Assembly: GCA_026391435.1 (NCBI GenBank)
Contig: JAPLEJ010000050.1
Location: 1-64,000, forward strand
Reading direction: 5' to 3'
Origin: Bacteroidota bacterium
Lineage (GTDB): Bacteria; Bacteroidota; Bacteroidia; Chitinophagales; Chitinophagaceae
Length of the DNA: 64,000 bases
The notes below the pieces were generated by a model. It did not search any database. It worked only from the letters and a program-made list of their open reading frames with translations, and was not told the origin of the DNA. The position numbers and the translations under genes are program-made. Of this stretch, positions 9,722 to 19,250 are shown one piece after another (the first letter of the stretch is position 1; each line of letters starts with the position of its first letter).

Positions 9722-10444
9722 ATGAATAATAATGAGCTCAAATATATTCAATCTTTTGCCCATAAAAAACATTGGGACCAAGAATCTGTATTTATCGTGG
9801 AAGGTCCCAAATTGATGAAGGAAGTGTTAGAAAGCGACTGGACCATTGAAAAAATTTATGCCACTGAGGATTGGCTTCAATCACAGAAAACCATCATGTT
9901 GCCAGTGGAGCAAGTGGATGAAATAGTACTAGCAAGAATCAGTCAATTTAAAACTGCCAATCAAGTCCTCGCTTTAGTGAAGAAGAAGGAACATCAAAAG
10001 TCAATTCAGTTTGATAAGGAATTGACCCTAGTTTTAGATGGGATTCAGGATCCAGGAAATTTAGGAACCATCATAAGAACGGCAGATTGGTTTGGTGTGC
10101 ATCAAATCATCGTTTCAGATGATACGGCTGGTTTGTACAATCCAAAGGTGATTCAAAGCAGTATGGGTAGTTTTTTAAGAGTTCAAGTGGCATCCTATCA
10201 TCTTGAATCAGTATTAGCCTCAAGTAAATTACCAGTTTATGGAGCTGTGCTCAACGGGGAACCCTATGCTACTAATAAAATTCAAGCCCCTTCTTTTTTA
10301 ATCATTGGGAATGAATCAAAGGGAATAAGAGCTCCTTTGTTGCCTTATATTACAAAGCCCATTACGATCCCGCATTTTGGTGAAGCCGAATCATTAAATG
10401 CTGCAGTAGCAGCTGGTATTTTATTATCAAGTTGGAAATCCTAA
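9722..10444 (+). CDS. TrmH/SpoU-family RNA 2'-O-methyltransferase
   Basis: A 240-residue SAM-dependent RNA ribose methyltransferase with the deep-knot SPOUT fold. Motif 1 is DGIQDPGNLGTIIRTADWFG (about residues 103-122). Motifs 2 and 3 are IIGNESKGIRAPL and PHFGEAESLNAAVAAGILL at the C terminus. The N-terminal ~95 residues form a substrate-binding domain. It could be RlmB-like (23S rRNA G2251), but the exact target cannot be told from sequence. It is divergent from the TamL-like gene, and its stop overlaps that of the LolC/E-like gene by 4 nt. Confidence 0.9.
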   Translation: MNNNELKYIQSFAHKKHWDQESVFIVEGPKLMKEVLESDWTIEKIYATEDWLQSQKTIMLPVEQVDEIVLARISQFKTANQVLALVKKKEHQKSIQFDKELTLVLDGIQDPGNLGTIIRTADWFGVHQIIVSDDTAGLYNPKVIQSSMGSFLRVQVASYHLESVLASSKLPVYGAVLNGEPYATNKIQAPSFLIIGNESKGIRAPLLPYITKPITIPHFGEAESLNAAVAAGILLSSWKS

Positions 10445-11634
10445 TCAAATCGAATTGCAGCCGCTGGAGAAATTCTTTTTATCCATAAAGTAGGAAGTAA
10501 AAAGGAAATATAACTAATTACAACAGTTCCTAATAGGATACTTATAATTTGAATGGGCACCATTTTTATAGGAAGTGTTTTTACAAAATAAGCAGTTTCA
10601 TCTAATTGTATCCAGCCAAAATGTTGTTGTAGTAAGGATAATCCTATTCCTATAATACTTCCAAGTACAACGCCAGACCAGCAAATAATACTGGCTTGGT
10701 AAATAAACACTTGTCTGATAAAACCATTGCTAGCGCCTATTGCTGTTAGGGTACCAATCATGGGAATTCTTTCCAGCATTAAAATAAATAAACAGGTGAT
10801 TAAGTTAACAATAGCAATAAGTAACATGATGGTAATGGCTACATTTCGATTGGTGGTTTGAACTCCAATCCAGTCAAATATTTGCGGGTAGTAATTGGGT
10901 ATAGTGGTTGAAACCCAGTTATGAGGTAATTGAGCTTGTATTTTATTTTTTTGCTCATCAATATGTAAGGCATCATGTAATGTGACTGTATAGCCATCTA
11001 TATTTGAAAAATTATTTTGTAATTGTTGCAATGACTTAATATCTATCATTACAAATTGTTGATCATAATCTTGTATTCCAGTATGGTATAAGCCCACCAC
11101 TTTAAATTTTCGCTGCTGTACACTTGTTTTATTTAAGAAATATAATTTCACATATTCATTAAGTTGAATATTCAATTTTTTTGCAATGGCATCGGACAAA
11201 ACAATTTCCATCATCAAGCTATCTTTCGAATTGTTTAATTGACGGCCTTTTACTAAAAAAGGAATTGGAACGCTTGCGGATAATCCTTTTGCAACAACAC
11301 CCTCAATTTCTTGTTGAAATGAAATTACAGTTGATTGAGAAATAAAAGGAGTGATGGATTTAATTTGATTTTGGCTCGATTGGAGAAGTTGATTAACAAT
11401 CGTATCATTTTGAACCAGCGGCTCCCCGCTCACGGATTCGATTTTAATATGCCCCCAAAATGAAAATACTTTATTTGAAATATGTTCTTGAAAACCATTC
11501 ACCATGGACAAAGTTAAAATGATGGCAGCCACACTGATAGCTGTCGCAATGATAGAAAGCTTTACAATAATACTTGTGTAGCTTTTTTTTTGCTGAAAAC
11601 TAATTTTCTTTGCAATTTGGAAGGCCGTTGACAA
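10441..11634 (-). CDS. LolC/LolE-type ABC transporter permease (FtsX domain)
   Basis: Inner-membrane permease with one N-terminal helix, a large periplasmic domain (from about ISNKVFSFWGHIKIES) and three C-terminal helices, the MacB/FtsX architecture of lipoprotein-release permeases. The only ATG is at 11733, inside the divergent T9SS plug gene. A TAGATTTG box at 11657-11650 suggests a downstream start, so I place it at TTG 11634, which gives ...STAFQIAKKISFQQKKS, as homologues begin. The start is uncertain. No ATPase is adjacent. Confidence 0.85.
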   Translation of the reverse strand: MSTAFQIAKKISFQQKKSYTSIIVKLSIIATAISVAAIILTLSMVNGFQEHISNKVFSFWGHIKIESVSGEPLVQNDTIVNQLLQSSQNQIKSITPFISQSTVISFQQEIEGVVAKGLSASVPIPFLVKGRQLNNSKDSLMMEIVLSDAIAKKLNIQLNEYVKLYFLNKTSVQQRKFKVVGLYHTGIQDYDQQFVMIDIKSLQQLQNNFSNIDGYTVTLHDALHIDEQKNKIQAQLPHNWVSTTIPNYYPQIFDWIGVQTTNRNVAITIMLLIAIVNLITCLFILMLERIPMIGTLTAIGASNGFIRQVFIYQASIICWSGVVLGSIIGIGLSLLQQHFGWIQLDETAYFVKTLPIKMVPIQIISILLGTVVISYISFLLPTLWIKRISPAAAIRFD

Positions 11635-11649
11635 TGGTGTAATTTTTAT

Positions 11650-11657
11650 CAAATCTA
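11650..11657 (-). promoter_or_regulatory. Putative -7 box for the LolC/E-like permease
   Basis: TAGATTTG on the minus strand is an exact TAnnTTTG match. It would place transcription start near 11646, which argues against the ATG at 11733 as translation start. Confidence 0.4.
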
Positions 11658-11690
11658 GTTTTTTCTGCTTAAAAATAATGAATAAAGGGC

Positions 11691-11698
11691 TAGATTCG
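11691..11698 (+). promoter_or_regulatory. Putative -7 box for the T9SS plug gene
   Basis: TAGATTCG differs from TAnnTTTG at one position, the same variant (TTCG) as the box upstream of the his leader. Predicted start about 11702, 20 nt before the ATG at 11722. Confidence 0.35.
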
Positions 11699-11721
11699 TG
11701 TTGGATAAAATATATAATGGT

Positions 11722-12996
11722 ATGTACAAGCATTGGCTCGTTTTATTAGGATTGACAATAAGCATAGGGGCAAAGGCCGGAACTAAAATAAATCCTGATA
11801 AAATTTATGATAGCAATATAAAGACTGTACTTATTCATCCACTAGGTAATTCACAGGGTTTGCCAGTGATTTCCTTGGATCAAATGAATGCATTAGAAAT
11901 AAGCTTTGACGATTTAAAAGCCCAACAAAAAAACTACTATTATTCGGTAGAGCTCATGAATGAGGATTGGACCTCTGCCAACTTAAGTCCCTTTGATTAT
12001 TTGCAAGGGTTTAACCAAAACCGAATTACCAATTTCTCCATCTCATCTATTGCAATTCAATCCTACTATCACTATAAATTTACTTTTCCTAACAGTAATT
12101 GTCGACCCACCCAATCAGGGAATTACATCATGAAAGTTTATAAGGATGCAAATCCAAATCAACTTATTTTTACACAACGCTTTTATGTGACTGAGAATCA
12201 AGTGTCCATTATGTCATTTATACAAGAACCTTTTGATGGTAATCTCTCAAAAACACATCAAAAAGTTCAGTTAAGTATTGACGCTAAAAAACTTTCCTAT
12301 TTTCTGCCCGATCAATTAAAAGTACAGGTGATACAAAACTATAGGTACAATGACGGGCTGAGTGCCGCTGTACCAAGCTTTATCAGAGGAACCATTTTGG
12401 AATACAATAGTGAGCAGAATTTAATTTTTCCCTCTGGAAAGGAAGTAAGGTGGCTTGATTTGCAAAGTTTACGATTAAGATCGGATCGCGTATCCAAATT
12501 TGAATCTACTTCAACTGGTACCATTGTGTATGTGAAACCCGATGTGCCTAGGGTGGCGACGCCTTATTTTAGATTCAAAGATTTAAATGGAAATTTTTTA
12601 ATTGCAAATTCTGAATCATTAGAAAGCGATGATCAAAATGATTATGCAACGGTCGTCTTCACTTATATTCCGCCTAATCAAGTACCTTTAATAGGGCAAC
12701 ATTTATATTTAAATGGGACACTCACTAATAATAAATTAGATGCGTCATCTGAAATGAGTTTTAATCCCAAATTAGGGATGTACCAAAAATCATTACTTTT
12801 AAAACAAGGTTATTATTCTTATTCTTATATTTTAAGAGATAATATAGACCCCGACCCATTACAGGATTTTAATGAAACGGAAGGAGATCATTGGGAAACC
12901 GAAAATGCCTATTCCATTTTTGTTTACTACAGGCCACCCGGTGCTAGACATGATCATTTAATCGGGTTTAGTACGGTACATTCTAATCAATTTTAA
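11722..12996 (+). CDS. DUF5103 protein, type IX secretion system plug protein
   Basis: About 424 residues. The ATG at 11722 is chosen over an in-frame GTG at 11698 because it gives a clean signal peptide (MYKHWLVLLGLTISIGAKAG). The DUF5103 N-terminal region follows: KTVLIHPLGNSQGLPVISLD, then YYSVELMNEDWTSANLSPFDYLQGFN. In Bacteroidota this family includes the periplasmic Plug that closes the unoccupied SprA translocon of the type IX secretion system. No other T9SS gene is in the window, as is usual because these genes are scattered. Confidence 0.85.
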   Translation: MYKHWLVLLGLTISIGAKAGTKINPDKIYDSNIKTVLIHPLGNSQGLPVISLDQMNALEISFDDLKAQQKNYYYSVELMNEDWTSANLSPFDYLQGFNQNRITNFSISSIAIQSYYHYKFTFPNSNCRPTQSGNYIMKVYKDANPNQLIFTQRFYVTENQVSIMSFIQEPFDGNLSKTHQKVQLSIDAKKLSYFLPDQLKVQVIQNYRYNDGLSAAVPSFIRGTILEYNSEQNLIFPSGKEVRWLDLQSLRLRSDRVSKFESTSTGTIVYVKPDVPRVATPYFRFKDLNGNFLIANSESLESDDQNDYATVVFTYIPPNQVPLIGQHLYLNGTLTNNKLDASSEMSFNPKLGMYQKSLLLKQGYYSYSYILRDNIDPDPLQDFNETEGDHWETENAYSIFVYYRPPGARHDHLIGFSTVHSNQF

Positions 12997-13035
12997 CCTA
13001 ATCTAAGCCTACTTTTTTAATCAATTCAATTGTGC

Positions 13036-13043
13036 TACATTTG
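13036..13043 (+). promoter_or_regulatory. Putative -7 box of the SRP RNA gene
   Basis: TACATTTG, an exact TAnnTTTG match, ends 4 nt before the first paired base of the SRP RNA at 13048. This fits transcription starting at the RNA 5' end. The -33 region is only T-rich. Confidence 0.6.
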
Positions 13044-13047
13044 CACC

Positions 13048-13141
13048 GGCAGGTCTTACACGACCAGCTCCTGCTGAACTTCCCCAGGGTAGGAATACAG
13101 CAAGGATAGGCGGTTGAGCGGTGTGATGTGAGTAGCCTGCC
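13048..13141 (+). ncRNA. ffs: Small signal recognition particle RNA (4.5S type)
   Basis: The ends GGCAGG (13048-13053) and CCTGCC (13136-13141) pair. The centre carries the conserved SRP domain IV: CTGAACTTCCCCAGGGTA, then the GGAA tetraloop, then TACAGCAAGGATAGG, i.e. the CCCAGG...GGAA...AGCAAGG signature bound by Ffh. The RNA is about 94 nt, the short bacterial form without an Alu domain. It binds Ffh and FtsY to target membrane proteins to the Sec translocon. It lies in the gap between the T9SS plug gene and the aldolase. Confidence 0.93.
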
Positions 13142-13180
13142 ACTTTTTAACATTGGATAAAACCATTAATAAACAAGCGT

Positions 13181-13831
13181 ATGAAATTTTTTATTGACAC
13201 AGGTAATTTAGCTCAAATTAAGGAAGCCAATGATTTAGGTATACTTGATGGGGTGACTACAAATCCATCTTTGATGGCACAAGTGGGTGTTAAAGGGGAA
13301 GCCGCTATTGCTGCTCATTATAAAGCTATTTGTGAATTAGTGGAAGGCGATATTAGCGCCGAAGTATTATCTACCGATTTTGCTACGATGGTCGAAGAAG
13401 GTAAAAAATTAGCTGCTATTCATCCAAATATTGTGGTGAAAGTGCCAATGATAAAAGATGGTATCAAAGCGATTAAATGGTTTACAGATAATGGTATTCG
13501 TACCAATTGTACTTTAATTTTTTCTGCTGGTCAAGCGATACTAGCTGCTAAAGCGGGTGCTACTTATGTTTCGCCCTTCATTGGAAGAATTGATGACAGC
13601 AGTTGGGATGGGATGGAATTGATTTCGCAAATAAGACATATCTATGATATTCAAGGATTCAATACACAAATTTTAGCAGCCTCTATTCGCAATGCTTTAC
13701 ATATTGTAAAAGCAGCTGAAGCTGGAGCTGATGTTTGTACTTGTCCATTGGATTCTATCTTGGGATTATTAAAACATCCTTTAACAGATATTGGTTTAGC
13801 GAAATTTTTAGAAGACGCTAAAAAGATGTAA
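13181..13831 (+). CDS. fsa: Fructose-6-phosphate aldolase / transaldolase (TalC/FSA type)
   Basis: A 216-residue class I aldolase of the small transaldolase family. It has the N-terminal MKFFIDTGNLAQIKEA, GVTTNPSLM (about residues 25-33), the Schiff-base Lys in NIVVKVPM (about 84-91), and TNCTLIFSAGQAILAAKAGATYVSPFIGR (about 108-136, given here by its ends TNCTLIF and SPFIGR). It interconverts sugar phosphates in the non-oxidative pentose phosphate pathway or cleaves fructose-6-phosphate; sequence alone does not decide. A strong terminator follows. Confidence 0.93.
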   Translation: MKFFIDTGNLAQIKEANDLGILDGVTTNPSLMAQVGVKGEAAIAAHYKAICELVEGDISAEVLSTDFATMVEEGKKLAAIHPNIVVKVPMIKDGIKAIKWFTDNGIRTNCTLIFSAGQAILAAKAGATYVSPFIGRIDDSSWDGMELISQIRHIYDIQGFNTQILAASIRNALHIVKAAEAGADVCTCPLDSILGLLKHPLTDIGLAKFLEDAKKM

Positions 13832-13852
13832 TACAATATTTAAATTGAGTAT

Positions 13853-13882
13853 AAAAAAGTCCCGAGCCATCGGGACTTTTTT
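13853..13882. terminator. Bidirectional terminator
   Basis: A perfect 13-bp stem: AAAAAAGTCCCGA, loop GCCA, TCGGGACTTTTTT. It separates the aldolase from the convergent oxidoreductase. Confidence 0.95.
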
Positions 13883-13896
13883 ATTGGAGCCTAATA

Positions 13897-14934
13897 CTAT
13901 AATTCAACAATAGACTTTTGATTGTTGCTTTTACGTGCAGCTTCTAATACTTTAATAATATCAGCCCCATGTTTTGCTGAAGTAGGAACAGGAGCATTGT
14001 TCTGAATAGCATCCGCCATCAAGGTGTAAAATTGACCATAATTTCCAGCTAAACTTGGAATGACTTGTGTGCTAATGGTACCTGCTATTTCTGTGCTAAG
14101 TGTACCCCATTTATGTTCGGGCTCGATTCCCCACTCTGGACCAACAGGTAGTTTTTCTGCAATTAATTCTTCCTCTTGAATGTCGGCCCTATATTTTATA
14201 AAACATCCTTTTGAGCCATATATTTTATAAGCAGGCAATTGTTGCATAAACACCATACCGCTGGTTAATAAGATACGGTGGGTAGGGTAGTACAAAATCA
14301 ATGTAAAATAATCATCTACTAAAGATGCATTTCTTATGACCCTTAGATCTGCAAATAGATGAGTGGGCATACCCGATAATAACAATGCTTGATCTACTAA
14401 ATGAGGGCCTAGGTCAAACAAAAGCCCTGCCCCCGGAGTTGGGTTTTCCTTATGCGCTTTAGGACTTATGGTGGTTCGATATCGTTCAAATGAAATTTGA
14501 ATATCTAAAAAATGGCCAATACTATCTTCCTTAATTAATTTTTGGATGGTTAAAAAATCAGCATCGTATCGACGGTTTTGATATACCGCTAATTTTAAAT
14601 TTAATTTTTGTGCTAATGCATCTAGTTCCTCTGCTTCTTTCACTGTTGTCGTAAATGCTTTTTCGGTTACAACATGTTTACCTGCTAATAAAGCAAGTCG
14701 GGTATATTCATAATGAGAATCATTAGGACTATTCACCACAATTAAATCAATGGTGGGGTCATTCAAAATTTCCTCATAAGTGTTAAATGATTTTGCATGT
14801 GGATACCTTGCTTGAATATTTTTTTGACTTCGCTCCCAGCTTCCAGCCAAATTAAAATTTGGATTAGTTTCAATAAAGGGGGCATGAAACAATCTGCCAC
14901 TCATGCCATAAGATACCAATGCGGTGTTTATCAT
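13897..14934 (-). CDS. Gfo/Idh/MocA-family NAD(P)-dependent oxidoreductase
   Basis: A 345-residue dehydrogenase with an N-terminal Rossmann fold (MINTALVSYGMSGRLFHAPF; NSPNDSHYEYTRLALLAGKHVVTEK about residues 68-92, with the family EKP-like Lys as EKAF) and a C-terminal alpha/beta substrate domain (GAGLLFDLGPHLVDQAL about 168-184). The family oxidises or reduces sugars, inositols or related compounds; the substrate is not predictable. It is monocistronic, with terminators on both sides. Confidence 0.9.
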   Translation of the reverse strand: MINTALVSYGMSGRLFHAPFIETNPNFNLAGSWERSQKNIQARYPHAKSFNTYEEILNDPTIDLIVVNSPNDSHYEYTRLALLAGKHVVTEKAFTTTVKEAEELDALAQKLNLKLAVYQNRRYDADFLTIQKLIKEDSIGHFLDIQISFERYRTTISPKAHKENPTPGAGLLFDLGPHLVDQALLLSGMPTHLFADLRVIRNASLVDDYFTLILYYPTHRILLTSGMVFMQQLPAYKIYGSKGCFIKYRADIQEEELIAEKLPVGPEWGIEPEHKWGTLSTEIAGTISTQVIPSLAGNYGQFYTLMADAIQNNAPVPTSAKHGADIIKVLEAARKSNNQKSIVEL

Positions 14935-14944
14935 ATTCTAAAGA

Positions 14945-14983
14945 TAAATAAAAAACCCTTCCCGTTGGAGCGAGAAGGGTTTT
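14945..14983 (-). terminator. Terminator of the aconitase gene
   Basis: On the minus strand AAAACCCTTC pairs with GAAGGGTTTT across a 12-nt loop, followed by a T-run. It lies 20 nt past the acnA stop. Confidence 0.88.
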
Positions 14984-15004
14984 AAGTATTTTGGAAAGCT
15001 TTTA

Positions 15005-17272
15005 TTATTTACCTACTTGCTTTCTAATGATGTTAAGGGCTCCGCCTGCTTTAAACCATTCAATTTGTTGTTGGTTATAAGTATGGTTGGCTTGGATAGA
15101 ATCGGTACTGCCATCCTTATGTGTTAATACCAATGTCAATGACTGATCTGGTGCAAAATGGGTTAATCCTATTACATCAATGGCGTCATCTTCTAATATT
15201 TTATCGTAATCATTTTTATCTGCAAAAGTCAAGGCCAACATACCTTGTTTTTTAAGATTGGTTTCGTGAATTCGAGCAAATGATTTAGTCAATACAACAC
15301 GAACGCCTAAATGTCTAGGTTCCATTGCCGCATGCTCTCTTGAACTTCCTTCACCATAATTTTCATCTCCAACAACAATCGTACCCACCCCTGCAGCTTT
15401 ATATGCTCTTTGTGTATTTGGAACAGTATCGTATTGGCCATTCAATTGACTTTTTATATTATCGGTTTTCTCATTGAAAAAGTTCACTGCCCCAATTAAT
15501 AAATTATTGGAAATATTATCTAAATGCCCACGGAATTTTAACCAAGGACCTGCCATTGAAATATGATCAGTGGTACATTTACCTTTTGCTTTAATTAAAA
15601 GTTTTAATGATTTTAAATCGGTTCCTTCCCATGCAGTAAATGGATCTAATAGTTGTAATCTTTTTGAAATAGGATCCACCACAACACTCACATGAGATCC
15701 ATCTTCAGCAGGCGCTTGGTATCCAGCATCTTCCACGCTAAATCCTAGTGGAGGTAATTCATGACCAGTAGGGGCATCTAATTTAACTTGCTCTCCTTTG
15801 TTATTCGTAAGGGTATCCGTTAATGGATTAAAATTTAAATCACCCGCAATCGCTAATGCCGTTATTAATTCTGGAGAACCTACAAACGCAAAAGTATTGG
15901 GATTGCCATCGGCACGTTTTGCAAAGTTTCTATTAAATGAATGTACAATTGTATTTTTTTCTTTTTTCTCTGCGCCCACTCTTTCCCACATTCCAATACA
16001 AGGTCCACAAGCATTTGCAAATACTTTCGCACCGATTTGACTAAACACTTCTAGGAAACCATCTCTTTCAATAGTGTATCTTACTTGTTCAGAACCTGGT
16101 GTGATTAAGTATTCTGATTGCATGGTCAATCCTTTTTCAGAAACTTGTTTTGCTAAACTTACAGCTCGGCTAATATCTTCATAAGAAGAATTGGTACAAC
16201 TTCCAATCAAGCCTACTTCAATTTTGGTTGGCCAGCCATTCGCAGCAGCCACTTCTTTCATTTTTGAAATAGGGGTTGCTAAATCGGGTGTGAATGGACC
16301 GTTTAAATGCGGCTCTAATGTATTCAGATCGATATGAATGACTTCATCAAAATATTTTTCGGGTGTTGCGTATACTTCTGGGTCAGCAGTTAAGTAGGAC
16401 GCTACTGTATCAGCTAAACTAGCCACATCTGCACGACCAGTGGATTGTAAATAGCGACTCATACTTGCATCATAACCAAAAGTAGATGTAGTAGCACCAA
16501 TTTCGGCACCCATATTACAAATGGTTCCTTTACCTGTGCAACTCATATTGGTAGCGCCTTCTCCAAAATATTCAACAATTGCACCGGTCCCCCCTTTTAC
16601 AGTTAGGATACCAGCCACTTTTAAAATCACATCTTTAGGAGCAGTCCAGCCATTTAACTTTCCAGTTAATTTAATACCAATCAATTTAGGCCATTTTAAT
16701 TCCCATGGCAAACCTGCCATCACATCACAAGCATCTGCACCACCCACTCCAATTGCTATCATACCTAATCCACCTGCATTCACGGTATGAGAATCGGTTC
16801 CAATCATAAGCCCACCTGGGAAAGCGTAATTTTCCAATACTACTTGGTGAATAATACCAGCCCCAGGCTTCCAAAAACCCAACCCGTATTTATTGGAAAC
16901 GGAAGCTAAGAAATCATATACTTCCTTGCTGTCTGCAGTGGCTACTTGTAAATCTTGTTTGGCTTCTACTTTTGCAGAAATCAAATGGTCGCAATGAACA
17001 GTACTTGGAACGGCCACTTTGGGACGACCTGCTTGCATAAATTGTAACAATGCCATTTGAGCAGTAGCATCTTGCATGGCTACTCTATCTGGTCCAAAAT
17101 CGACATAAGATCCTCCTCTTTCAAAGTTGGCTATTTTTTGATCGCTATGCAAATGAGAAAACAAAATCTTCTCTGATAAGGTTAAGGGACGAGCTAATAA
17201 TTTTCGAGCCGCATCCACTTTTGCAGGCATTTCAGCATACAGTTTTTTAATCATTTCAATATCAAAAGCCAT
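15005..17272 (-). CDS. acnA: Aconitate hydratase (mitochondrial-type)
   Basis: Isomerises citrate to isocitrate in the TCA cycle. From the ATG at 17272 ([16 protein letters not shown]) it has 755 residues, like mitochondrial aconitases. An in-frame ATG at 17437 would add 55 unrelated residues and overlap the divergent PspC-like gene. [4Fe-4S] ligands lie in [14 protein letters not shown] and ACGPCIGMW. The C-terminal swivel domain has [22 protein letters not shown] (ends GDENYG and EPRHLG) with the substrate Arg. A TACCTTTG box lies 31 nt upstream and a terminator follows. Confidence 0.97.
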   Translation of the reverse strand: MAFDIEMIKKLYAEMPAKVDAARKLLARPLTLSEKILFSHLHSDQKIANFERGGSYVDFGPDRVAMQDATAQMALLQFMQAGRPKVAVPSTVHCDHLISAKVEAKQDLQVATADSKEVYDFLASVSNKYGLGFWKPGAGIIHQVVLENYAFPGGLMIGTDSHTVNAGGLGMIAIGVGGADACDVMAGLPWELKWPKLIGIKLTGKLNGWTAPKDVILKVAGILTVKGGTGAIVEYFGEGATNMSCTGKGTICNMGAEIGATTSTFGYDASMSRYLQSTGRADVASLADTVASYLTADPEVYATPEKYFDEVIHIDLNTLEPHLNGPFTPDLATPISKMKEVAAANGWPTKIEVGLIGSCTNSSYEDISRAVSLAKQVSEKGLTMQSEYLITPGSEQVRYTIERDGFLEVFSQIGAKVFANACGPCIGMWERVGAEKKEKNTIVHSFNRNFAKRADGNPNTFAFVGSPELITALAIAGDLNFNPLTDTLTNNKGEQVKLDAPTGHELPPLGFSVEDAGYQAPAEDGSHVSVVVDPISKRLQLLDPFTAWEGTDLKSLKLLIKAKGKCTTDHISMAGPWLKFRGHLDNISNNLLIGAVNFFNEKTDNIKSQLNGQYDTVPNTQRAYKAAGVGTIVVGDENYGEGSSREHAAMEPRHLGVRVVLTKSFARIHETNLKKQGMLALTFADKNDYDKILEDDAIDVIGLTHFAPDQSLTLVLTHKDGSTDSIQANHTYNQQQIEWFKAGGALNIIRKQVGK

Positions 17273-17302
17273 AGTACTTGTTTTTGGAGTTAAAATTTGT
17301 GG

Positions 17303-17310
17303 CAAAGGTA
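17303..17310 (-). promoter_or_regulatory. Putative -7 box for aconitase gene
   Basis: TACCTTTG on the minus strand, an exact TAnnTTTG match. Predicted start near 17299, giving a 27-nt leader before the ATG at 17272. This supports the shorter start. The same octamer precedes kdsA. Confidence 0.5.
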
Positions 17311-17360
17311 AGCCAAAATCCAGTTTTTTATCTAGATTGCAGGTAGAATTATCCACCGAC

Positions 17361-17585
17361 ATGATCCATAAAATGAGAGATTTTTTAGAATTGCAAGCTT
17401 TTGGAGTTTGTACCGCAATAGGAGAGCGATTAGGCATTGCTTCCTCTAAAATAAGAATGTGGTTTATTTATATTTCCTTTCTCACTTTTGGGTCGCCTGT
17501 CATCCTATATATGATATTGGCTTTTTGGAGAAGTATCAAAAAATACATTCATCTTGGGAAAAGAAACCCAATGAAATATTATTAA
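17361..17585 (+). CDS. PspC-domain small membrane protein
   Basis: About 74 residues from ATG 17361 (ATG 17373 and an upstream TTG are alternatives). It carries the PspC signature: an amphipathic segment [18 protein letters not shown] followed by the hydrophobic helix [24 protein letters not shown] (starts MWFIYIS). The PspC family is linked to envelope stress sensing in other bacteria; a stand-alone PspC protein in Bacteroidota has no assigned partner. It is divergent from acnA and convergent with kdsA. Confidence 0.75.
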   Translation: MIHKMRDFLELQAFGVCTAIGERLGIASSKIRMWFIYISFLTFGSPVILYMILAFWRSIKKYIHLGKRNPMKYY

Positions 17586-17594
17586 TCTAAAGGA

Positions 17595-18419
17595 CTAGAT
17601 AACTGCTTTTCTTAGCTTCACTAATTTTTCAAGTAAGGGTGCTATTTTATCTAATGGTAACATGTTGGCGCCATCACTTTTTGCTTGAGATGGGTAGGGG
17701 TGTGTTTCAATAAATAAACCATCCGCTCCAGTGGCAATAGCTGCTTTTGCAATTGTTTCAATTAAAAGTGGATTCCCTCCTGTAATGCCAGTGGTTTGAT
17801 TAGGCTGTTGTAAAGAATGGGTACAATCCATAATGACAGGAAATCCATTTTCTGCCATCGCTGGAATATTTCGATAATCCACTACTAAATCTTGATATCC
17901 AAAAGTATTACCTCTTTCGGTCAACATGATTTTATCATTGCCTGCCAATTTAATTTTATCAACTGCAAATTTCATGGAAGCACCACTTAAAAATTGTCCT
18001 TTTTTTACATTCACAATTTTACCAGTTTCGGCAGCTGCGATTAATAAATCGGTTTGACGACAAAGAAATGCGGGAATTTGTAATATGTCAATATACTTTG
18101 AAGCAATGGCTGCTTCTTCATGTGCGTGAATATCAGAGGTGGTGGGTACCTTAAAAGTCACACCTACTTTTTGAATGAGTTCCATTCCAGTATCGTCTCC
18201 AATACCAGTAAAAGAATTGGCACTTGTTCTATTTGCTTTTCTATAGCTTGCTTTAAATACATAAGGGATACCTAAATTCTTGCAAAGGGTAGAAAGCTTT
18301 TCGCCAATCTCCATAACAATTTCTTCATTTTCAACTACGCAAGGGCCTGCAATTAAGAAAAAATTATTGGGGTCGTAACTTTGCGCTTTAAATAAATCTT
18401 GTAAAAATTTTGGCATCAT
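17595..18419 (-). CDS. kdsA: 3-deoxy-8-phosphooctulonate (Kdo-8-P) synthase
   Basis: Condenses arabinose-5-phosphate with phosphoenolpyruvate, first committed step to Kdo of lipopolysaccharide. About 274 residues from ATG 18419 or the adjacent ATG 18416. A longer frame to 18461 overlaps the promoter-like TACCTTTG box. Motifs seen: FLIAGPCVVENEEI, FKASYRKANRTS (PEP/A5P site), GNDKIMLTERGNTFGYQDLVVD (given by ends GNDKIM and DLVVD), and DCTHSLQQPN. Cytoplasmic. Confidence 0.96.
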   Translation of the reverse strand: MMPKFLQDLFKAQSYDPNNFFLIAGPCVVENEEIVMEIGEKLSTLCKNLGIPYVFKASYRKANRTSANSFTGIGDDTGMELIQKVGVTFKVPTTSDIHAHEEAAIASKYIDILQIPAFLCRQTDLLIAAAETGKIVNVKKGQFLSGASMKFAVDKIKLAGNDKIMLTERGNTFGYQDLVVDYRNIPAMAENGFPVIMDCTHSLQQPNQTTGITGGNPLLIETIAKAAIATGADGLFIETHPYPSQAKSDGANMLPLDKIAPLLEKLVKLRKAVI

Positions 18420-18439
18420 AGGAGTGCTATTTAAAAGAC

Positions 18440-18447
18440 CAAAGGTA
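18440..18447 (-). promoter_or_regulatory. Putative -7 box for kdsA
   Basis: TACCTTTG on the minus strand, identical to the box before acnA. Predicted start near 18436, 17 nt before the ATG at 18419. Confidence 0.45.
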
Positions 18448-18486
18448 AGTGATTTACACAATCTAGTAATCGCTAATCAGCCGCTT

Positions 18487-19245
18487 TTAAAATCGTAGTC
18501 CAACCGTGACTCCTAAGCCTCGAATTCCTGCCCAAGGGCCTTCTGTATCTACAATAATACCATTTGCAGTGGCAGTAGTGGTTAATTTAAAAGGGTTGGC
18601 ATTGGTTTGGTCAATTGTCTTTTTTAAAGCATCAATGGCTTGAGAAGGGGTCCCATTGGGAGCCCCAAAAATTAATTTACCATTGGAGCTTCCATAATGA
18701 CCACCTATGATCCAAAGATCTAAGACAAGTTTTGTTAATAATTGAAATTGCATACCTGTGTATAAACCATAACTAGTGGATCTAATGGATCCGTCTAATT
18801 GAGCATGCATAGGGATGGAAGGCATGATGATATTAGGCAGGGGTGAAGCAGGTGTGTAATTATAATCTATTGGAATGGTTAAGTCGAAAGTAGCGGATCT
18901 TATATAAGGGGATATATAAAAACCAGACATTTTTGAAAAGCCTAAATAAAATCTTGCTTCTGCTGTAATGGCAGAATTGCCCAATTGCGCTTTATCAAAA
19001 TCAATGGCAGGATTATCAATAAATTTTTTCACTAATGATTTTAATGGAACTTGTTGTTTTTCCATTTTTCGATAACTCAATGAGACGGACATGAAATGGT
19101 TAAGGCTGCGTTCGTAAGTAATATTATAATTATTTAATGCGTCGCTGGATAAGTTGGTTTTGATAATATTTTTTCCTCCAATCAAGCTTTGCGCATGAAT
19201 GATGGAGCTTGTCCCAATAAGGATAATGAAAAGTATTTTTTTCAT
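18487..19245 (-). CDS. Predicted outer-membrane beta-barrel protein, DUF3575-like
   Basis: 252 residues with signal peptide MKKILFIILIGTSSIIHAQS, then alternating beta-strand sequence (TNLSSDALNNYNITYERSLN, SVSLSYRKMEK, AEARFYLGF, SGFYISPYIRSATFDL) and a C-terminal aromatic end GVTVGLRF. This resembles small barrel proteins annotated DUF3575, but that assignment is tentative. It starts 5 nt after the stop of the Rrf2 regulator gene, so the two are probably co-transcribed. Confidence 0.7.
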   Translation of the reverse strand: MKKILFIILIGTSSIIHAQSLIGGKNIIKTNLSSDALNNYNITYERSLNHFMSVSLSYRKMEKQQVPLKSLVKKFIDNPAIDFDKAQLGNSAITAEARFYLGFSKMSGFYISPYIRSATFDLTIPIDYNYTPASPLPNIIMPSIPMHAQLDGSIRSTSYGLYTGMQFQLLTKLVLDLWIIGGHYGSSNGKLIFGAPNGTPSQAIDALKKTIDQTNANPFKLTTTATANGIIVDTEGPWAGIRGLGVTVGLRF

Positions 19246-19250
19246 GTTTT

